NCBI GenBank assembly: GCA_003554445.1
Contig: PWGJ01000092.1
Location: 1 to 23,952, forward strand
Length of the DNA stretch: 23,952 bases
Source of the DNA: Candidatus Nealsoniibacteriota bacterium
GTDB taxonomy: Bacteria > Patescibacteriota > Minisyncoccia > Minisyncoccales > PWPS01
Direction of reading: 5' to 3'
The translations under genes and the position numbers were made by a program. Below are positions 6,958 to 13,459 of the stretch, piece after piece. How positions within the stretch are numbered: the stretch's first letter is position 1; every line of letters begins with the position of its first letter. The notes under the pieces are model-generated. The model saw nothing but the letters and a program-made list of their open reading frames with translations. It had not been told where the DNA came from and searched no databases.

Positions 6958-6985
6958 ATTTTATCATTTTTAATTCCTTTTTCAA
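6958..6985 (-). promoter_or_regulatory. Promoter of the LOG/adenylate kinase-like pair, possibly leaderless
   Basis: TTGAAA (6980-6985), 16-base spacer and extended -10 TGATAAAAT (core 6958-6963) on the minus strand. Transcription would start about 3-4 bases before the ATG at 6947, leaving almost no leader. Confidence 0.55.
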
Positions 6986-7023
6986 CTGTTTTAATAATAG
7001 CACTCGAAGCTTAAGTCGTGAAA

Positions 7024-7878
7024 TTAATCAAAAAATACTCTAAAATTACCTTCCTTAAAAGTCTTATGCATGCTCACTCCTAAACTGTTGAAGGTTTCCA
7101 AAGTTTCTTCATGGGGATGTCCGTATCTGTTGTCTTTTCCGGCACTTATTACGGCAATTTCCGGATCCACTCTTTCAATAAATTCATAGTTTGAAGATGT
7201 CGAAGAGCCGTGGTGACCCGCTTTTAATATTTCGGAAGGAAGAATCATTACTTTACACCAATTAAAATCTTCATCGAAACAGCTCTCTTCCCACTCCATA
7301 AGTTGTATTTCTTGGGCTTCGTAAGCATCTCCGGTGAAAAGAATCGCTCCTTCCTCATGTACCAACCTGTTTATAACCGAGTTTTCATTTAGACCGAGCT
7401 CCGAATCATAATCTTTAGGTGGATATAAAACATCCAGATAAGCTTCTCCCAAATCAATTCTTTGACCTTTGTAAGCTTGTTTACTTTTTACGTTCTCAAT
7501 TGATTGTTCCCACTGCCTGTAAAGAACCGAGTCATGCTCCTGTTTGTTCCAGAGAACCTTTTTTACATTGAATCGTTCCAAAACCTCAACCAACCCCGAA
7601 AGATGATCGGCGTGAGCGTGAGTTAAGATAATCAAATCTATATCTCTATCCCAAAATGGAAGTTCGTCGTTGAGGTGAGGAAGTAACTTCTGTCCGGGCC
7701 CGCCGTCTATAAGTATATTTTTACCTTCTTCCGTTCTTATCAGGGCGCTATCACCTTGACCTACGTCAAAAAATACAACTTCTAAATCCTGTTCTTTTCG
7801 TATCCCTAAAAAAATCGAAAGAGCTATCAAGTTGCAAAAGATTAAAAAGGCAACTATTTCCAGTTTTCTCTCTTTCAT
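7024..7878 (-). CDS. ComEC C-terminal-type metallo-beta-lactamase-fold hydrolase, membrane-anchored
   Basis: Two-metal hydrolase resembling the C-terminal catalytic domain of the DNA-uptake protein ComEC, here free-standing. With the start at 7878 it has 284 residues. A hydrophobic N-terminal anchor (about 7-25) is followed by VFFDVGQGDSALI, then the metal motif HAHADH (H87, H89, D91, H92), TGDA (D184) and GHHGS (H222, H223). This puts the domain on the outside of the membrane, where it could cut incoming DNA or other phosphodiesters. The ComEC channel part is not in the window. A longer frame opens at 7950, but that ATG lies inside the terminator at 7947-7977 and would add basic and aromatic residues before the anchor, so I prefer 7878. 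No clear promoter or ribosome site was found. Confidence 0.85.
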   Translation of the reverse strand: MKERKLEIVAFLIFCNLIALSIFLGIRKEQDLEVVFFDVGQGDSALIRTEEGKNILIDGGPGQKLLPHLNDELPFWDRDIDLIILTHAHADHLSGLVEVLERFNVKKVLWNKQEHDSVLYRQWEQSIENVKSKQAYKGQRIDLGEAYLDVLYPPKDYDSELGLNENSVINRLVHEEGAILFTGDAYEAQEIQLMEWEESCFDEDFNWCKVMILPSEILKAGHHGSSTSSNYEFIERVDPEIAVISAGKDNRYGHPHEETLETFNSLGVSMHKTFKEGNFRVFFD

Positions 7879-7946
7879 AATTGAATTAAAATAAAAACTA
7901 AACTTCTTTAATTTTAATAAAAAGAAATCAATTTTACCAATTAAAA

Positions 7947-7977
7947 CCAAAAACCACCGTGGTCTGGTGGTTTTTGG
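7947..7977. terminator. Bidirectional intrinsic terminator
   Basis: Perfect 12-bp inverted repeat, CCAAAAACCACC (7947-7958) and GGTGGTTTTTGG (7966-7977), with a 7-base loop. It has a T-run on both strands. It lies 22 bases after the stop of the small zinc-ribbon gene and should end that transcript. It also argues against the metallo-hydrolase starting at 7950. Confidence 0.8.
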
Positions 7978-7999
7978 AAGTAGAGAAATTTGCTAACGT

Positions 8000-8158
8000 T
8001 TACGCTTTTCCGAGGATCCTGAACATTTTAGTTCCACATTCAGGACATTTACCAGAAAGAGCTCTTCTTTTTGTTCCACCTTTACCTTTCATGGTTACTT
8101 CCTCTTCATTCTCCATTTCCCTTTTTGCTTTGCATTTTACACAATATGCTTCAGACAT
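8000..8158 (-). CDS. Small zinc-ribbon protein, DUF5679-like
   Basis: A 52-residue protein with two CxxC knuckles: AYCVKCK (C6, C9) and GKCPECGTK (C38, C41). These should bind one zinc ion. A basic, glycine-rich segment between them (KGKGGTKRR) could touch nucleic acid. The pattern, with MSEAYCVKC at the start and a Phe-Arg near the end, fits the DUF5679 family of tiny zinc ribbons, whose function is not established. It stands alone between promoter 8268-8295 and terminator 7947-7977, so it is a single-gene unit with about 100 bases of leader. The start is set by the first CxxC and the lack of an upstream in-frame alternative. A role with RNA or the ribosome is a guess. Confidence 0.82.
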   Translation of the reverse strand: MSEAYCVKCKAKREMENEEEVTMKGKGGTKRRALSGKCPECGTKMFRILGKA

Positions 8159-8267
8159 TGTATTTTAAAAAATTGCTTATGTCTTAAACCGACCTTTATA
8201 AATTCATATTAGTTTTTAAATTGAAAGCTAAGTAAAACTTTAACCTGTTTTAACTTAACTTGAGCTC

Positions 8268-8295
8268 ATTATAACCAACGCTACGAAAAAATCAA
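8268..8295 (-). promoter_or_regulatory. Promoter of the small zinc-ribbon gene
   Basis: TTGATT (8290-8295) and a perfect TATAAT (8268-8273) on the minus strand, 16 bases apart. The -35 overlaps the stop codon of thiI. It leaves a leader of about 100 bases with no clear internal structure. Confidence 0.65.
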
Positions 8296-9446
8296 GTTAA
8301 AACCCTCATATTTTCAATAGCGGACTCAATTAGCTCCCCGAGTGGTAGCTCTTTTTCCAGTTTTAAAACCTTTTTTAGATCGGCTTTAGTTTCCGGTCTT
8401 CGAGGATTAAAAAGAGTGCAACAATCCTGATCCGGAAGAATCGATATTTCATAAGTTTCATATTTTTTGGCAGATACAATAATCTCTTCTTTGTTTTCAC
8501 CCACCAAGGGTCTAAGCACCGGCAAATCGACTGCCTCTTCCGTCACGCGCATATTTGGAAGAGTTTGGGACGATACCTGACCCAAACTCTCTCCGGTAAC
8601 CAAAGTGTCGGCATTTCGGCTGTCAGCAATTTCCTCAGCAATTTTCAACATTGCGCGTCTATAAAATATTATTCTGTATTTTTCGGGAATCGTAGTTCTG
8701 ATCTTTTTTTGAATTTCAGCGAAAGCGATTAAAAATAATTTTCCTTCCGGGCAATACCCTTTTAAAATATCAAATAGATCTTCAGCTTTTTTGATGGAAT
8801 CGTTGGAAACCAACGGATAAGCATGAAAATGAACGAAGTCGAGCGCTAGGCCTCTTTTCATCATTTTGAGTCCCGCTACCGGTGAATCTATTCCACCGGA
8901 TAAAAGAAGGGCTCCTTTACCGCTTGAGGAAACCGGAAGACCTCCGTCTCCTCGTATTTTTTCAGAATATATAAAAGCCCCCTTTTTGGTTATCTCCAAA
9001 AAGAGATTCAAATCATAATCTTCCAAATCAACCTTCCAATTGAATCTTTTATTTATCGCCGCACCGATCTTTCGACTTATTTCCGGAGAAGTATACTTAA
9101 AACTCTTATCCGCTCTCGTGGTCGTAACTCTGAATGAATTCGGTTCAAAGCTAATTTCATCCAAAAACTTCAATGTTTCTCTCTCAATATCTTTCAAGTC
9201 GGATTTAGCTTTTTTTGCAAAGCAAAAATAGGCTAAGCCGAAGACTTTTTTCATCTTTTTTTTAAGGATTTTCTTATCTGCTTCATCCGTTAGGCTTACG
9301 ACAATTCTTCCCGAAGGCCTTTTTACTTTCGAGAAAGAGTTTTCGGGAATAGCTTTTTTAATATTCGAGACCAGCTTTTTTTCAAAAAAGCCTCTGTTCG
9401 ATCCTTTCAATCCAATTTCGGAATAATGGCAGATTATATAATCCAT
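8292..9446 (-). CDS. thiI: tRNA 4-thiouridine synthase ThiI, no rhodanese domain
   Basis: Makes 4-thiouridine at position 8 of tRNA by adenylating the uridine and accepting sulfur from a persulfide. The order is an N-terminal ferredoxin-like part, a THUMP domain (to about 165) and a PP-loop ATP pyrophosphatase with SGGIDS (183-188) and TGESLGQVSSQT (284-295). Near the end is a DCCTLFNPRRP block (C342, C343). The protein stops at 384 residues, so the C-terminal rhodanese domain that carries the persulfide in E. coli ThiI is absent, as in many archaeal and Gram-positive forms. Sulfur must come directly from IscS or through another carrier. The start overlaps the stop of the DUF1858 gene by one base (TAATG), so translation is coupled. 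It is the last gene of the rrf2-isc operon. Confidence 0.94.
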   Translation of the reverse strand: MDYIICHYSEIGLKGSNRGFFEKKLVSNIKKAIPENSFSKVKRPSGRIVVSLTDEADKKILKKKMKKVFGLAYFCFAKKAKSDLKDIERETLKFLDEISFEPNSFRVTTTRADKSFKYTSPEISRKIGAAINKRFNWKVDLEDYDLNLFLEITKKGAFIYSEKIRGDGGLPVSSSGKGALLLSGGIDSPVAGLKMMKRGLALDFVHFHAYPLVSNDSIKKAEDLFDILKGYCPEGKLFLIAFAEIQKKIRTTIPEKYRIIFYRRAMLKIAEEIADSRNADTLVTGESLGQVSSQTLPNMRVTEEAVDLPVLRPLVGENKEEIIVSAKKYETYEISILPDQDCCTLFNPRRPETKADLKKVLKLEKELPLGELIESAIENMRVLT

Positions 9447-9646
9447 TAGTCTTTTTTATTTAGTTCTTTTAGAATTCCTTCTATATCCAATCCGTACTTT
9501 TCGGCTACATCTCCAATTTGTAAATATTTTATCTCCATCGAAGCCATTGCACAACCCAGACAAGGAACATTGTATTTTGTTAAAACCTCTTTTCCTTTGG
9601 GATGATTTAAGATTTCTTCTATTGTTGATTCTTTTGTTATTTTCAT
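9446..9646 (-). CDS. DUF1858-type CxxC mini-protein
   Basis: A 66-residue protein that is almost entirely a DUF1858 domain, also known as the hybrid-cluster-protein-associated disulfide domain. It begins with the typical TIEEILNHPKGKEVL helix and carries the CLGC pair (C29, C32) followed by a helix (MASMEIKYL). Function is not established; the CxxC could hold a disulfide, a persulfide or a metal. The context is telling: it lies between mnmA (26-base gap) and thiI (1-base overlap), both of which need persulfide sulfur from IscS, and this ThiI lacks its own sulfur-carrying rhodanese domain. I infer a possible sulfur-relay or thiol-redox role in tRNA thiolation. The ATG is preceded by an A-rich stretch with no ribosome site. 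Confidence 0.87.
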   Translation of the reverse strand: MKITKESTIEEILNHPKGKEVLTKYNVPCLGCAMASMEIKYLQIGDVAEKYGLDIEGILKELNKKD

Positions 9647-9672
9647 TTTTTTGAGTTTTGTCTTTTATTGTT

Positions 9673-10692
9673 TTAATTTATTATCCCGCCTCCCAAAAGC
9701 TTATCATCTTGATAAAAGACTATCGATTGCCCGGGAGCGATAGCTCTTTGGGGACGCTTGAATTCAAATTGATTCTTGCTCTTTAAAATTCCTTCTTTTC
9801 TGGGTGCATTATATCTAATTTTCGCTTTTACCTCCATGGGAAATTTTAAATCCTTAAAAAAGTTCTCTTCTCTGAAAGAAACCTTCTCTTCCAATAAGTC
9901 GTCATTATTTTTGGTAACTACGAGCACATTTCTTTCCACATCTTTTCTTAACACATAAAAAGGACCACCGGAAAGACCGATTCCTTTTCTTTGCCCTATC
10001 GTATAAACCGGCAAACCGATGTGAGTTCCCAGTTTTTTACCATGCTTATCTTCAATATCTCCGGGTATAAGATCGATATAATCTTTTAAAAAGTCGGACA
10101 AGTCATCCTTTACGAAGCAAACCTCTTGTGAATCGGATATCTTCGCTGCCGGCATTCCGACTCTTGAAGCCAGCTGACGAACCTCTTCTTTTTTCAAGTC
10201 GCCGAGAGGAAATATAATATTATCCAAAAGCTTCCTATCTAGACTCCACATGAAATAAGTCTGATCCTTATTTTTATCTTCGGGAGTTGTTATGAGTCGA
10301 TCTTCAATACGAGCATAATGACCGGTAGCTACTTTTGTTCCCTCGAATTCTTTTATCTTTTTGAATAAAGTTTTGAACTTTATCTCTCTATTACAGGCAA
10401 TGCACGGATTGGGCGTTTCACCCATTTGATAGCTCTTTAAAAAGTAATCAACTACTTGCTTTTTAAACTCCTTTCTAACATCCAATCTGTAAAAGGGCAC
10501 ACCCAAATCAACACAAGTTTTTCTGGCTCTTCTCTCCGAATCCACTCCACAGCAATGATTTTCTTTTCCCCAAAACTTCATAAAAAAACCGACCGGAGAA
10601 TATCCTTGCTCTTTTAAGATCTTCAAAGCTACTGAAGAGTCAACTCCTCCGGAAATTCCAACGGCAACTTTTTTATTTTCCTCTGTAATCAT
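9673..10692 (-). CDS. mnmA: tRNA-specific 2-thiouridylase MnmA
   Basis: Places sulfur on C2 of uridine 34 in tRNAs for Lys, Glu and Gln, using ATP and a persulfide. The PP-loop SGGVDS sits at 14-19. The two catalytic cysteines are present: C97 in TPNPCIACN and C192 in DSQEVCFV. The GLPVYTIGQRKGIGLSGG block and a C-terminal beta-barrel complete the protein, and the length of 339 is slightly short but complete. Its start overlaps the end of iscU by 20 bases, so it is translated together with iscU. It lies between iscU and DUF1858 in the same operon as the sulfur donor IscS. No TusA-E relay genes are visible, so direct transfer from IscS is likely. Confidence 0.96.
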   Translation of the reverse strand: MITEENKKVAVGISGGVDSSVALKILKEQGYSPVGFFMKFWGKENHCCGVDSERRARKTCVDLGVPFYRLDVRKEFKKQVVDYFLKSYQMGETPNPCIACNREIKFKTLFKKIKEFEGTKVATGHYARIEDRLITTPEDKNKDQTYFMWSLDRKLLDNIIFPLGDLKKEEVRQLASRVGMPAAKISDSQEVCFVKDDLSDFLKDYIDLIPGDIEDKHGKKLGTHIGLPVYTIGQRKGIGLSGGPFYVLRKDVERNVLVVTKNNDDLLEEKVSFREENFFKDLKFPMEVKAKIRYNAPRKEGILKSKNQFEFKRPQRAIAPGQSIVFYQDDKLLGGGIIN

Positions 10693-11044
10693 TTATTGCT
10701 TCTTTTAATCCTTTTTGAGCTAAATTAGCACAATGAACCTTGGAAGGGGGCAGTTTACCCAGTTTATCCACTACATCCTGAAAAGTTATCTTCAAGGCAT
10801 CATCCAAAACTTTCCCCTTGGCCAACTCACAAATCATATCCGAAGTAGCAATAGCGGCTGCACAGCCCAAAGTTTTAAACTTGATATCTTTTATTTTATC
10901 TTCATCAACTTTGATATAAATGGTCATTAAATCTCCACATCCGGGATTTCCAACATCTCCGATACCATCGGGGTCGTCGAGCTTACCCATATTGCGAGGA
11001 TTCAAAAAGTGATCCATCGCTTTTTCTGAATAAATATTACTCAT
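10673..11044 (-). CDS. iscU: Fe-S cluster scaffold protein IscU/NifU-N type
   Basis: Scaffold on which Fe-S clusters are built from IscS sulfur. The 123-residue protein shows NPGCGD (C36, D38), LGCAAAIA (C61) and the third cysteine in VHCANLA (C105), the conserved ligand set. C72 is an extra cysteine. There is no SufU-type insertion between the second and third ligands, which favours IscU/NifU-N. The C-terminal Nfu part of full NifU is absent. It lies 46 bases after iscS and overlaps mnmA by 20 bases. No HscA, HscB, ferredoxin or A-type carrier genes are in the window, so the local machinery is the minimal pair IscS-IscU. Confidence 0.95.
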   Translation of the reverse strand: MSNIYSEKAMDHFLNPRNMGKLDDPDGIGDVGNPGCGDLMTIYIKVDEDKIKDIKFKTLGCAAAIATSDMICELAKGKVLDDALKITFQDVVDKLGKLPPSKVHCANLAQKGLKEAINDYRGK

Positions 11045-11090
11045 ATTGTTATCTTATTTTTTGTACTTTTTTTAAAAATAATCTGGATAC

Positions 11091-12245
11091 TTATCTTCCC
11101 GATATCTCTCTAAGTCTTTCTATGGTCGTCGGCAAAATCTTTAAAAACTTATCTATCTCCTTTTTGGTCGTTTTTCTACCTACCGAAACACGCAAAGAAG
11201 AGTGCGCGTCCAAATCTTTGAGTCCGATAGCCTTGAGAACATGCGAAGCTTCCAAGGATTTACTCGAGCAGGCCGATCCGGTTGAGGTGGCGATTCCTTT
11301 TTGATCCAAGATCATCACGATCGATTCACCTTCCACTCCCTTGAAGCTAAAATTGGCATTGTTGGGCAGTCTACTTTTTTGAGGGCCGTTTAGAGAAGCT
11401 CCTTCGATTTTTAAAACTTCATCAATCATATAATCTCTTAATTCTTCGGTCTCTTCTTTTCTTTTTTCCTCCTTCAAGAGCTCAACTGCCTTAGCTATCC
11501 CGACTATAAGGGGGGTGTTGTAAGTTCCGGATCTGATTCCGTCTTCTTGACCTCCGCCGAAAATTATCGGCTCCGCCTTTACATTTCTCTTTTTGAATAA
11601 GACACCCACTCCTTTGGGTCCGTATATTTTATGCCCACTTATCGTCAGTCCATCGACACCCAATTCTTTTACATCGCAATTCAGATAACCTGCCGCTTGA
11701 GCCGCATCGGTATGAAAATGAATTTTTTTGTCTCTTTCTTTATTTTTTGTTTTTATCAACTCAGCTATCTCTTTTATCGGCTGGATTGTTCCTATCTCGT
11801 TGTTGGCATACATTACGGTTACAAGCACCGTTTTTTCATTTATCTCTTCTTCCAAATCTTTAAGATTTACAAACCCGTCTTCATCGACATCCAAAATTGA
11901 ATAATTCGCACCGGATTGCTTTACTGTCTCCAAGACGGCATCATGCTCTATTGCCGTTGTTATTACATGCGGATCATCATCAGCTTCAATTATACCTTTA
12001 ATCATGATATTGTTAGCTTCCGTCGCAGACCCGGTAAAAATAACCTCTTTCGGGTCACAATTCAAAAAGTCGGCAATTTTTTCTCTGGACTCATCTATCG
12101 CCACTCGTGCCTCTTGCCCGAAAGAATGTAAAGAGGAAGGGTTGCCGAACTTTTCATCAAAAAAAGGCCTCATATCCTTCATTACCCTTTCATCTACCGG
12201 GGTTGTGGATGCATTATCCAGATATATTTTTGTATTCATAAGCAT
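11091..12245 (-). CDS. iscS: Cysteine desulfurase IscS/NifS
   Basis: PLP enzyme that converts cysteine to alanine and holds the sulfur as a persulfide. The aminotransferase class V fold is complete at 384 residues: LDNASTTP near the start, FHTDAAQAAG with the cofactor-contacting Asp, SGHKIYGPKG with the PLP lysine K206, and the loop GSACSSK with catalytic C326. The loop has the sequence form of the IscS/NifS group. The start at 12245 has a good AAGGA seven bases upstream, the one clear Shine-Dalgarno in the window; the second ATG (12239) would be too far from it. It begins 3 bases after the rrf2 stop. It is the probable sulfur source for IscU, MnmA and ThiI downstream. Confidence 0.96.
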   Translation of the reverse strand: MLMNTKIYLDNASTTPVDERVMKDMRPFFDEKFGNPSSLHSFGQEARVAIDESREKIADFLNCDPKEVIFTGSATEANNIMIKGIIEADDDPHVITTAIEHDAVLETVKQSGANYSILDVDEDGFVNLKDLEEEINEKTVLVTVMYANNEIGTIQPIKEIAELIKTKNKERDKKIHFHTDAAQAAGYLNCDVKELGVDGLTISGHKIYGPKGVGVLFKKRNVKAEPIIFGGGQEDGIRSGTYNTPLIVGIAKAVELLKEEKRKEETEELRDYMIDEVLKIEGASLNGPQKSRLPNNANFSFKGVEGESIVMILDQKGIATSTGSACSSKSLEASHVLKAIGLKDLDAHSSLRVSVGRKTTKKEIDKFLKILPTTIERLREISGR

Positions 12246-12248
12246 AAT

Positions 12249-12647
12249 TTAATCCTTATTGTTTTCCAAAATTGTTTTTAAAGTAATCAGCTCCAGTTTT
12301 TCTTTTACCTCGTCATCCAATCTTTTCCAAACTGAAGCAACCGGACAATCATCAAGCCTGCTACAGCCTTCATCAACACACTCAACCAGAGAAAAATTAT
12401 TTTCCAGAACTTCCAATATTAGCCTCAAATTAATCTCTTCCGGTTTCATCGCCAAAGCGTAACCGCCGGAGGGACCTCTTTTGGAAGTTATAAAGTCCTT
12501 TTTTTCCAGGCGAGTAAAGATTTTTTCCAAATAATCTTCAGAAATTCCCTCTTTTTTTGCTACTTCCCTCATCGGGGTGTGACCTTCAGCCTGAGCTAAT
12601 CTAAAGAGGCCGCGAAGACCGTATTGTGATCTCTTGGAAATTTTCAT
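12249..12647 (-). CDS. Rrf2-family, IscR-like Fe-S regulator
   Basis: Winged-helix repressor of the Rrf2 family, 132 residues. The DNA-binding part is intact (about 1-65, with GISEDYLEKIF and the KRGPSGGYAL wing). Three cysteines, C90, C95 and C101, match the cluster-binding region of IscR, which has Cys at 92, 98 and 104; the spacing is 4 and 5 residues here rather than 5 and 5. A [2Fe-2S] or similar cluster is therefore likely. As the first gene before iscS and iscU, it probably senses cluster supply and controls its own operon. A palindrome at 12664-12682 between its -10 element and start codon is a likely operator. The start has no ribosome site. Confidence 0.92.
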   Translation of the reverse strand: MKISKRSQYGLRGLFRLAQAEGHTPMREVAKKEGISEDYLEKIFTRLEKKDFITSKRGPSGGYALAMKPEEINLRLILEVLENNFSLVECVDEGCSRLDDCPVASVWKRLDDEVKEKLELITLKTILENNKD

Positions 12648-12663
12648 CGTATAAAATATAAAA

Positions 12664-12682
12664 ACCGAGTCATCTACTCGGT
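12664..12682. promoter_or_regulatory. Palindrome at the rrf2 transcription start, probable operator
   Basis: Perfect 7-bp arms ACCGAGT (12664-12670) and ACTCGGT (12676-12682) around 5 bases. It lies directly after the -10 element and covers the predicted start near 12679, as expected for an autorepressor site. A T-rich run follows on the minus strand, so a hairpin role is the alternative, but the transcript would lack the full stem. Confidence 0.6.
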
Positions 12683-12685
12683 ATT

Positions 12686-12713
12686 ATGATAACAAACTCC
12701 CCTTCGGTGTCAA
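12686..12713 (-). promoter_or_regulatory. Promoter of the rrf2-isc-thiI operon
   Basis: Perfect TTGACA (12708-12713) and TATCAT (12686-12691, 5 of 6 consensus) on the minus strand with a 16-base spacer. Transcription should start near 12679, about 32 bases before the rrf2 ATG. Confidence 0.68.
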
Positions 12714-12766
12714 CAGTCAAAAGTCCCCACCCTCCTATTTTGCAGCCCCCGGCGCGTTAAAAAGGG

Positions 12767-12795
12767 TTTACAAAGAGAAGAAAATTAACTACAAT
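12767..12795 (+). promoter_or_regulatory. Promoter of the tRNA-Leu gene
   Basis: TTTACA (12767-12772) and TACAAT (12790-12795) with a 17-base spacer, ending 11 bases before the mature tRNA. The 5' leader of the precursor would be only a few bases. It is divergent from the rrf2 promoter about 55 bases away. Confidence 0.7.
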
Positions 12796-12806
12796 AATCG
12801 ATAGTA

Positions 12807-12892
12807 GCCTGGATGCTGGAATCAGGTAGACAGGGCGGATTCAAAATCCGCTGTCCGTTAAGGACGTGTGGGTTCGATTCCCACTCCAGGCA
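12807..12892 (+). tRNA. tRNA-Leu (anticodon CAA)
   Basis: An 86-base class II tRNA. The acceptor stem is GCCTGGA with TCCAGGC, followed by discriminator A. The D arm is CTG/CAG with GG in the loop. The anticodon arm GCGGA-TTCAAAA-TCCGC gives anticodon CAA, which reads the Leu codon UUG. The long variable arm (GTCC-GTTA-AGGAC region) is typical of Leu, and the T arm is GTGGG-TTCGATT-CCCAC. CCA is not encoded (CAA follows the discriminator), so the CCA-adding enzyme is needed. It is the only gene on the plus strand and has its own promoter and terminator. Confidence 0.97.
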
Positions 12893-12903
12893 CAATATAA
12901 AAG

Positions 12904-12925
12904 GCACCGATTTCGGTGCTCTTTT
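12904..12925. terminator. Terminator of tRNA-Leu and, in reverse, of the long glmS operon
   Basis: GCACCG (12904-12909) and CGGTGC (12914-12919) form a stem with a 4-base loop, extendable by an A-T pair. TCTTTT follows on the plus strand, 12 bases after the tRNA. On the minus strand the stem is followed by CTTTTATATT, about 30 bases past the PAP2 stop. It therefore suits both converging transcripts. Confidence 0.78.
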
Positions 12926-12945
12926 CACTTATATATTATTTTAAA

Positions 12946-13458
12946 TCAGTCGGAGATCGCCTCTTTAACCTTCTGGTATATTAAAGCTACAACAACCCCT
13001 ATAAGAGCTCCGGCAAATACATCCGTCGGCCAATGGACTCCACTATATACTCGAGCTAAAATAATTAAAAACGAAGAAACGTACAAGAATAATCCGAGTT
13101 TTTTGTTTTTGAAAAATATTATCGTTGACACCAAAAAGAAAAAGGTGGCGTGAGCAGATGGAAAAGAAGGGGATGGCTCTCTCGGGATTAGTGGATCAAA
13201 TCCATATGCCGAAAAAGGTCTGTCTCTGGGAATTAAATGCTCTATAGGCATAAGTACCGCATATCTTGTTAAAAACCCCAACACAATGGCATGAATAACC
13301 GTCTTGGCATAAAAAACTCTGTCCTTTATTACAAAAAGAACCAATATGATTATAAGTCCATACGGCAAAAATTTGGCGAAAACATGACCTAAAAAATCGA
13401 TCCAATAAATACCACTTAATCCGTATATAACTTCAAATAAAGATATATCAATACTCAT
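12946..13458 (-). CDS. PAP2-family membrane phosphatase
   Basis: Integral membrane acid phosphatase, probably acting on undecaprenyl diphosphate or another lipid phosphate used in envelope building. About five or six membrane helices are seen in 170 residues. The catalytic motifs are DRP (R80, P81), PSAH (100-103, H103) and AR-x5-H-x3-D (R136, H142, D146). In the first motif the usual lysine (KxxxxxxRP) is glutamate 73 here, a departure worth noting, although nearby R78 could substitute. It is the last gene of the long operon, starting only 1 base after the folD stop. Amino-sugar genes upstream in the operon agree with a cell-wall carrier-lipid role. Confidence 0.88.
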   Translation of the reverse strand: MSIDISLFEVIYGLSGIYWIDFLGHVFAKFLPYGLIIILVLFVIKDRVFYAKTVIHAIVLGFLTRYAVLMPIEHLIPRDRPFSAYGFDPLIPREPSPSFPSAHATFFFLVSTIIFFKNKKLGLFLYVSSFLIILARVYSGVHWPTDVFAGALIGVVVALIYQKVKEAISD

Positions 13459-13459
13459 A

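Noticed and set aside
7879..7950. Longer N-terminus for the metallo-hydrolase, starting at 7950
   Set aside because: That ATG is inside a perfect 12-bp terminator stem, and the extra residues precede a normal N-terminal anchor.
12664..12682. Intrinsic terminator or attenuator in the rrf2 leader
   Set aside because: A T-rich run follows, but the predicted transcription start falls inside the palindrome, so the RNA stem would be incomplete. An operator is the better reading.
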